From contig JAUDYN010000006.1 in assembly GCA_030407005.1 (NCBI GenBank), forward strand, positions 186,001 through 250,000: DNA of 64,000 nt. Direction: 5' to 3'. Position 1 is the first letter of the stretch. Each line of letters begins with the position of its first letter. The notes beneath the pieces were generated by a model, which saw only the letters and a list, made by a program, of their open reading frames with translations, did no database searches and was not told the origin of the DNA. Below, one piece after another: positions 57,601 through 64,000 of this stretch. The stretch comes from Desarmillaria ectypa (taxonomy: Eukaryota; Basidiomycota; Agaricomycetes; Agaricales; Physalacriaceae). A program made the translations under genes and the position numbers.

Positions 57601-59968
57601 TTTTCCAGACGCTCCTTATACCCAACCCGGCATTTCACATATACATGTTGCGCTTGAAGGACCGAATCAAAGACACCTGTCGAGTGATAGTGCTGGTTTC
57701 AACATCGCAGCAGCTATGGACAAAACCAAAAGATACACATGTGAGGGTGGGTGCCATCTGGAATCTGAAGCTGAAGCTGCTAGGGACTAACGGGTTCTAC
57801 AATAGGTGTTGTCTGTGACAATTTCTTCAGCTCAAACGACAGTGGTGTGATACGTCGAGCCATGATGCTACCTCGGTGCTCGATTCCCGCTGCTTTCCCT
57901 TATATTCGACCGTTGCCGTCTATAACGTGGTGTCCCACACAATGAGGACAGAATTCGATGGTCTAAGCATGCACCTTCCCTTCATGTTGCCGGTCCTTCG
58001 CTCACGAAAAGCTACGGATCGAGTCGCATATCTGGTGATCTGAGAGCTACTATTCTTCTCAGGCCAGCAATCGACAGACCGATCCCATCTCCGCCTTGCT
58101 GTTCGAATGAGATCCGCATTCCTTAGCGGGCAAGTATATTTGTGCTGCCGAGGCAAGCAGATTCATGTTCATCATCAACATTGGACAAGGACTCGGTAAA
58201 TTGATAAATGACATTGTCTGTGAGTAATGGAGCAGACAAAATACTATTATCGCGATCTGTGGGGGAAAGATCACGACCACAGTCTAATGGCTGAAGACGA
58301 AGTCATGGACTTGCCGGTGAAGTATGCATCCCTCGGCTATTAGTATTGGCATGTCGTCGCTTATGCGATACACACCAGCCGGGTTAGTATTATCCCATCC
58401 AGCATTACGTTACGAAGCCAACTGTTCAACCTTGCACCAACGTCCGTTGTAATATTTAACTTGCCGGCGAACGTTCAGCATTACCGGCGCGTCTCGGTGA
58501 TCGAACTCCAGTTCAATGGGTATCGAGAGCAGCATTCCATTGTCCTTCCTTCATACGTGCTCACGCAGCGTTGGACATGTCATAATAGCGGCAACGTAAC
58601 CGTCATACTCTCCTCCGGTATCTGCCATGTACGAATGTCTACATCCCAACAAGGCCTAAGCGCATGCTTACTCTCTCGTTCGACGGGGGAAAAACAAAAA
58701 GAGCACGACGTGCCGTGAGACATGCGATGTGTTACGTCGCCGCTACGACGGCCTGCCTTTCACCGTTCAGGCCTAGGTTCAGAATTACCAAGATGTCAGA
58801 AGGGTAGCTTGACCTCTACCAGCTGAAGAAGGATCACCATTTTCTCGTGTTTGGAACACCAGCCTATGGCTCCCGTCATTTTTCTCGCTCATGACCTCAC
58901 AGATATCCTTATAGCACTCTGGATGAAAAATTCTCACCTAATGTTCCCTCACACGCATCAACGTCGTAGAAACCTGTGTCGCAATGCCAAAAAGCGAGGG
59001 AATATGGAATAAAGTGTCAGAAGGAAGGGACTTCCCAACCAACGCTCCCGCTCTGAGCTTTGCCGCTGCGATACTACCCCGCATAATGTGCCTGATCTTA
59101 CGGCTCTTCTCATTAACATCAAAGAATTTAGTCCGGAGAACAGTGGGAAAAAGTTGGAGGGTGGCCTTCGTTTCTTAACATCACAATTTACCACGTCCTG
59201 ACAATATGATCATAACGACGATCAAGTTTCCTTTTAATACCAATCATGGGCTTGGGTACGCGTGCTATTGGCTTATTTCATTCCTGCAAGGCGCCGTTTC
59301 TGGTTGCGTATACGCGATAACGAGAATGATTGTCGGGTGTCCTATCTCAATGCGTCAGTCCTGGGAAAGTGCTCGAAGGCTCGATAACGTTAGATGACTT
59401 CTGGTGCCGCCATCAAACAAACATCACAGATATACATTTAGCTAGCGTCGTTTCTTAGGCTGTGAACTTTCAAGTACGCATAGGTTAGCGCCCAGCGTGC
59501 TATCCGTCCCGATCTCCCATGTTACTCCGGCAGGAGGGCAGGAGCAAGTTGTTTCAGTCGTGATGGTATCCCTGCACCTGTTCGCAAAGGCTGGTATCTG
59601 ATCAGGGGGAAGGAGGATATGGAGGAGAGAGAACAACAAGGCATATCTCTGTTAGCTATGTGAAGGATAGGAATAATTGTTTGCCTAGCTTTGAACATTT
59701 GCATAGGCTGCTCAGTAGGGCACGAACATATCTATTTGAGGTACGTTTCCTGCCACAAGACTCGAAGATTATATTTGAACCAATGTAAATATCATTTGGC
59801 AACAGAGAAAGCAAGTTACAGTGCGAAAGCAAAATCAAAGGTATACGAAAAGTTAGTCAAAAACCCTGCTCCTACGAGGAAAAATCAACGTTATGGCGTG
59901 GCATTTTGTGACCTGGAGGGCTGTGAGTGTTGTTGATCAAGCTCGCGAATCCATTCACTTACCTGCCA
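57601..59968. other. Unrecognised; possible further exons of gene X'
   Basis: On the minus strand, 59639-59442 reads as a protein-like tail (TTETTCSCPPAGVTWEIG ... KKRR, stop at 59444-59442) that could belong to gene X' if that gene continues past 59969. The remainder shows only short frames without motifs. Confidence 0.3.
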
Positions 59969-60603
59969 TCAAACCATGCCATCGGTGTGTCCTAGGTGTC
60001 TTAGCGCGGCCTGCTCATTAAATTCTGCGTCTTCGAGCAATTTAATCTGCCATCCATGAGACGTAAGTGCAACACACATTTCTCAGAGCGTACCTCTATC
60101 TTGGCCTTTAAGTCGGCGATTCCTTTGTGGTACTCACGAGCTTTCTTCCAGGTATCCTTCACTTTAGATGCATATGTTATCCAAGAACGAACGTTGGTAT
60201 TTGAGACGCGTTGATAGGCGTCGAGATGACCTGCGGTGAGTGTGTATGTCTCAGCTCGCAGTCTACCAAGGGTTTAATAAGATAAATATCACCAGGGAAA
60301 GTGACACACTTACTCTCCTAGCGCCTTCTCCATCGTAAACAACAACATATGGTGTTCATTGAAGAACGCAGTAGTCTCGTCAATGGTGGCCTTGAGCCGA
60401 CCTAGGACTATGAAAGGCGAGACGCATGGATGGATAAAGAGCACGTAGAAGAGGAAGGTGTAGACTGCTGTGTGTTGTGTCGTTCCTGCACCGACTGTCT
60501 GCAGTACGACTGACATGAATACCACTACGTCTGTACTCTTGGAATGTCTGGATATTGGAAGGCTGGAACCCATAAATGTAAGTGGACGATGAATCGTTGC
60601 CAT
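59969..60603 (-). CDS. Small single-pass membrane protein, paralogue X' (CpG-normal)
   Basis: Exons 60603-60314, 60262-60094 and 60046-59969 (290, 169 and 78 bp), with introns of 51 and 47 nt, encode 178 residues. A hydrophobic segment (AVYTFLFYVLFIHPCVSPFIVL) lies at about residues 45-67. It is followed by a mostly helical, charged tail (TWKKAREYHKGIADLKAKIE). Intron positions and phases match gene X at 48161-48800, where exon 2 is also 169 bp. As in gene X, a good donor (gtaagt) occurs shortly after the terminal TGA, so the gene may extend further. The family is unknown to me. Confidence 0.6.
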
Positions 60604-61464
60604 TGCTTCAGAATGAGTACTTTTATATCACGATACAGCATCTCGAAGAGAGAAGCGCCAGTTGCTTGGGAGTGTACGGGGTCTTCCAACTCGAGAAGGT
60701 GTTAATGAATCTGGACTCGGTTGATGACGCCCCAGGAAAGAAGTCAGTCATGCCTCCGCATTGCTGAGGCCATGGTGGAGACTATAGTACGTATGATGGG
60801 GTTTGACGTCGGTTATACAGCAGTTAGTAATCAACCCTTATATTACTCAAATAAGACCAGTACACTTTGTAAATAGCTCTGTAGTAGTGAAATTTTGTAC
60901 ACTTAACAGGGGCACATACTGAGAAACGCCAGGGACAGCTTCGTGTCATGAAGGGTTCGCATCACTTTTCAAGCTGCCCAAATCAATGATGACTGTCGAA
61001 AGCATTGGGAACAATGTCTCACAGATAGTTAATTCGATTGATCCGAGTAAAGCTTAATAGTCAAGGATATTTTGGGGAATGACTGAATCATAAACCAAAA
61101 TTTGGGGACTTGCAGTACATGAAAGGGCATTCCAGATCGCCAAAAATAACCATAAACCAACCAAACCATGGTTTATGATGAAGCCAAAGCCACTGTATTC
61201 ACTCGCACGAAATACATGTCACTGTCAAGCCTTATGCAAATATACAATTTTAATCGTCCTGTAAATAAGTGCTCTACACAGACGGAGATGATTTCCGCAA
61301 CTCACTCAATCCCAACTTGTCACTCAGGTGCTTGATATGAGTCACGCCTCACTGAAGCTAGTCCCAGCACAGCGCTGTCTTCTTCACCACTGAGATTGCC
61401 ATGAATAGGCATGGTACGGCATCTACACTACATACAGATTGGGCAGAAAAGCACAGTTTAGGTG
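60604..61464. other. Intergenic, with small inverted repeat
   Basis: AT-rich. CATAAACC and GGTTTATG form a short inverted repeat near 61150-61180. No gene seen. Confidence 0.4.
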
Positions 61465-61712
61465 TGTTGGGATTTGAGAGTTGAGCCGAGATGATGGCAA
61501 TCCGGCATCATGCCGAACTTGCTGATTAAGAGAGAAATATTAGGAAACTTGTAGAAGATTCTAGTAAATTAGCATTTAGTATATAAGTAGGTACAGTAGT
61601 GTACATCTGCATACGTTTGCAGAGCTCAGCCAAGCGCAATACTATTGGCCTGACACCGCGCATGTACTAACTGGGAACGAACTGATCTATTCATCCCCCG
61701 TTTTTCACAACA
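61465..61712 (+). repeat. Solo LTR, family S, copy 5
   Basis: 248 bp, perfect duplication AGGTG (61460-61464 and 61713-61717), CpGs retained. With copy 2 it is the best-preserved member and a good reference for the family. A TATATAAG box lies near 61579. Confidence 0.93.
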
Positions 61713-61717
61713 AGGTG

Positions 61718-62530
61718 TCCAGGGTCTTCCGTGGCACACGGAATACCTTTTGGCTTATTATAAAGTACGATCACTTTTATCGCTTCAATAGGTCAACGTT
61801 TATAAATATGGTTGCCATGAGACTCTCCACGAGTCCGATTGTCTCGAGCTTAGTGTGACGCACCCGTTGTTAGACAAACTAGGTGAGGCGAGGTATATTT
61901 ATTCTGGTGCTCCCCGCACGTTGGGGAGCCCGAATGCGATTGCGACGTGTATGATCACTAGGGAGGGCATACAAATCGTGTGATTACCATAGGTACAGTG
62001 TCCGCGCGCTAAATGAAGTAAGAAGGACGTTACGGAAGGAAACAAGTAAAGTACCCGATATGTTACAAGCGGGATAGGATTTTCTGAGTCGCAATCCCGT
62101 GCATGACTCTTTTTCAATATGTTTTGTAGCCGATATCTAATCCAGGATCTCTATCACCTCATCAGGTTGGTGACTGTTAGGAATCTGCCGAAATCAGGAT
62201 ATGAGAGTGAGGGGCGACAAGTGATGATCGAAGCGAGGTAGGATATGTTATAAAGATGTATGTCGTTAGGGAATAGAATGGATTCCGGCAAGGGTTCGTG
62301 AGGAGACCTGAGAGGCCCGGTTTGCGAGGTAAAGGGGTCAGTAAGTGCGAAGCAATTACTGTAGGAAGCAGCCGGTGAGCACAGAGCTATTACCGATATA
62401 AAAAGCCTGTGAGCGCGGAGCTATTACGGGCTTTAGGTGAAGACAAGCGCTAGGCGTAGTCTTCGGATTGGTGTCGGAAAGCGCTTGGCGTATCCAACGA
62501 GTTGTTCAGCAAGCGCTAGGCGTAACCGAT
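61718..62530. repeat. Intergenic with short direct repeats, possible LTR relic
   Basis: The 15-mer AAGCGCTAGGCGTA(G/A) occurs at 62445 and 62511, with a one-mismatch copy at 62479. A second pair, GAGC(A/G)C(A/G)GAGCTATTAC, occurs near 62377 and 62411. A TATAAAAAG box lies between them (about 62396). This looks like the U3 region of an unidentified LTR (a TGTTAGGAATC start near 62177 is possible), but no matching end was found. Confidence 0.35.
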
Positions 62531-63003
62531 CAGATGCTTAGTTCACACAATGAAGTGGACTTGAAGATGAGTAGATTCATTGATTTTTACAATGTTACAG
62601 ACGGTATTTATATACTAAAAGGCTCGAGTCATGAATATTCTACAATGTTCTATTATATTCTAGTATGAGCAAGAAGAATAGAGAAAGTAAGAGAAAATTA
62701 TGTGTGAGTCACTGCTAGGACCGAGAAGGCCGAGTGTAGGCATGCATTGACTCATGCACCAAGTTTACGGATACGCGAGATCCATAACAGTGACAATGAT
62801 TATGTCTACGTGGGACCCGAAGGAACTACGTAAGTGGAAGCACCTGTACTTCGAAGGACAGGTACTTAGTTTGGTGACTGGATCTGAGATATGCTGCAGT
62901 GGTCCCCCTATACCTGAACAGTCAACAAACCCGCTACCACCCGGCAATTACGGCTGGTATTCAGCCAGTAAGTCTCGTATCTCGAGGTAACAGCACTTCT
63001 GAC

Positions 63004-63675
63004 ATGGCCTCCCAGGCAGATAGGAACACCGATACCTTCCGGAGGCGCTTCAGGCATCAGGCCCATATATTTCCTGATCATGAAGCAGAACGCATCCGGT
63101 GGTCATTGCGGTCCAGAAAAGATGGTAAGCCTCGTCGCGTCCTTGCATCGCTCATCGGCATTGACGCATATAAAGCACCTCCGTTATGTGGTTGTGTGTC
63201 AGATGCCTCAACGATGGAAATTTACCTCGTTAACGATCTGGGCGTGCCAAAATAACGCGCCCAGCTTCTCCTTGGTTCTGTGGAATATGGCTCAGTTTAT
63301 GATTTTTCTGTTCCTTCCCACACGAACATAGTCTCGTCCTTCCTCGGTCCCGCTCGCGACCCCGCAATCGAGATGGGAGACAACATCGTTATATACTTTT
63401 CGGGACACGGCTCGTGCTACTCCCCGTCGGACTTTGACCACACCGCAGAGATAGGATCAATTGAAGCACTCTGTCCCATGGACCGTGAAGATCTCGATGC
63501 GGACGGCGTCCCAATCCCTGACATCAGCGATAGAGAGATCAACAGCATTCTCAAAGAGGTCTCTCGTAACAAGGGGAATCATATCACGTTCATCCTGGAC
63601 TGCTGCCATCCTGGTTCTCTTTCTCCTCCATATCGTTCTCAGTCGGGTGTGCTCCTGAAGATTCCGAAGACATGA
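63004..63675 (+). pseudogene. Metacaspase (caspase-fold peptidase C14), with internal stop
   Basis: From ATG 63004 the frame gives a basic start, then LIGIDAYKAPPLCGCVSDA, the first strand and helix of the caspase fold. QLLLGS and IVIYFSGHGS follow (catalytic His codon 63406-63408), then FILDCCHPGS (catalytic Cys within codons 63601-63606). The order and spacing are those of fungal metacaspases, Cys-His proteases linked to cell death and proteostasis. A TAA at 63253-63255 interrupts the frame between LGVPK and RAQLLLG. After GVLLKIPKT the frame ends early at 63675, while the family-like continuation (HEEQ ... QKEALRQVTAAGNPAVPQ) is in another frame. It appears to be a recently broken copy. 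Upstream, 62754-62990 holds an open frame that could be an N-terminal exon; I do not recognise it. Confidence 0.75.
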
Positions 63676-64000
63676 AGAACAAATTGTGCAAAAGGAGGCT
63701 CTGCGGCAGGTAACTGCAGCAGGCAATCCAGCCGTCCCTCAAGGATAGCAGCAGATAATCCCAGTATCCAGTAAAAATAGTGGAAGACACTTATAGCTCT
63801 CTGCAGAACGGACGCAGGCCTCCAGAATGTTTCTGTTCAGGAGCACGGACGACAAGCTGAAGTACATTGAAGATTGATGTTAGTGGAAATTGTCGGAATC
63901 GAACCGGGATCATAAGGTCGCATTCACGATTGCACCAAAGCACCCTGGCAGCAATATAGCATCTGAAGCCTCGCCTTCCATCCGCACGCCGGGCAACACA
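63676..64000. other. Window end, with a tRNA-like pol III promoter on the minus strand
   Basis: On the minus strand a perfect B box (GGTTCGATTCC, about 63908-63898) and an A-box-like TGGTGCAATCG lie about 30 nt apart, within 63886-63950. The acceptor and T stems do not pair well, so this is a tRNA pseudogene or the head of a tRNA-derived SINE rather than a working tRNA gene. Confidence 0.35.

Noticed and set aside
1..64000. CRISPR array, prophage, operon or biosynthetic cluster
   Set aside because: The window is eukaryotic with spliced genes; no regularly spaced repeats, no phage genes and no synthase, oxidase and transporter grouping were seen.

Overview
This is a fungal nuclear window, most likely from an Agaricomycete (Basidiomycota). 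The evidence is short GT-AG introns of about 45-60 nt, several basidiomycete-style F-box genes, a DUF6534-type membrane protein, an MED21 gene, a metacaspase and chromodomain Ty3/Gypsy and Ty1/Copia retroelements. Decay of the repeats is almost purely C>T/G>A and concentrated at CpG, as expected from cytosine methylation. I see no bacterial features, CRISPR array or rRNA.

Layout. 1-7716: a CpG-depleted retroelement nest, with a minus-strand Gypsy remnant inserted in an older LTR, then a broken plus-strand chromovirus polyprotein with its 3' LTR. 7717-16531: gene-bearing euchromatin, with a C2H2 zinc-finger gene split by a 993-bp TIR element (10-bp target duplication), a Ser/Thr-rich single-pass membrane protein, an intact F-box protein and MED21. 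16532-33400: mostly unrecognised or decayed sequence containing one four-exon orphan gene (21540-22194), two related F-box pseudogenes (about 24.5-25.6 kb and 29.1-30.8 kb) and a damaged RRM-like gene. 33789-43700: LTR remnants, two copies of a small secreted cysteine-rich gene with duplicated promoters, an 89-bp TIR element, and a DUF6534 gene whose fourth intron holds a solo LTR. 44063-52860: a Copia element lacking most of its reverse transcriptase, then about 5 kb of CpG-poor non-transposon DNA with decayed relatives of genes found at 56.6-60.6 kb. 53109-64000: CpG-normal again, with a nine-exon F-box gene, the better-preserved relatives, another solo LTR and a metacaspase with an internal stop.

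The clearest mobile-element signal is a 247-248-bp LTR family (TGTTG...CAACA) present as five solo copies, four with perfect 5-bp target duplications. The most informative signals are the zinc-finger gene split by a transposon, the solo LTR caught inside an intron, the Copia LTR pair that differs almost only by CpG decay, and the duplicated secreted-protein gene sharing one stop codon in its signal peptide. I did not find a convincing new multi-gene system. Exon boundaries were worked out by hand from splice signals and reading frame; family names are from motif recognition, not database searches.
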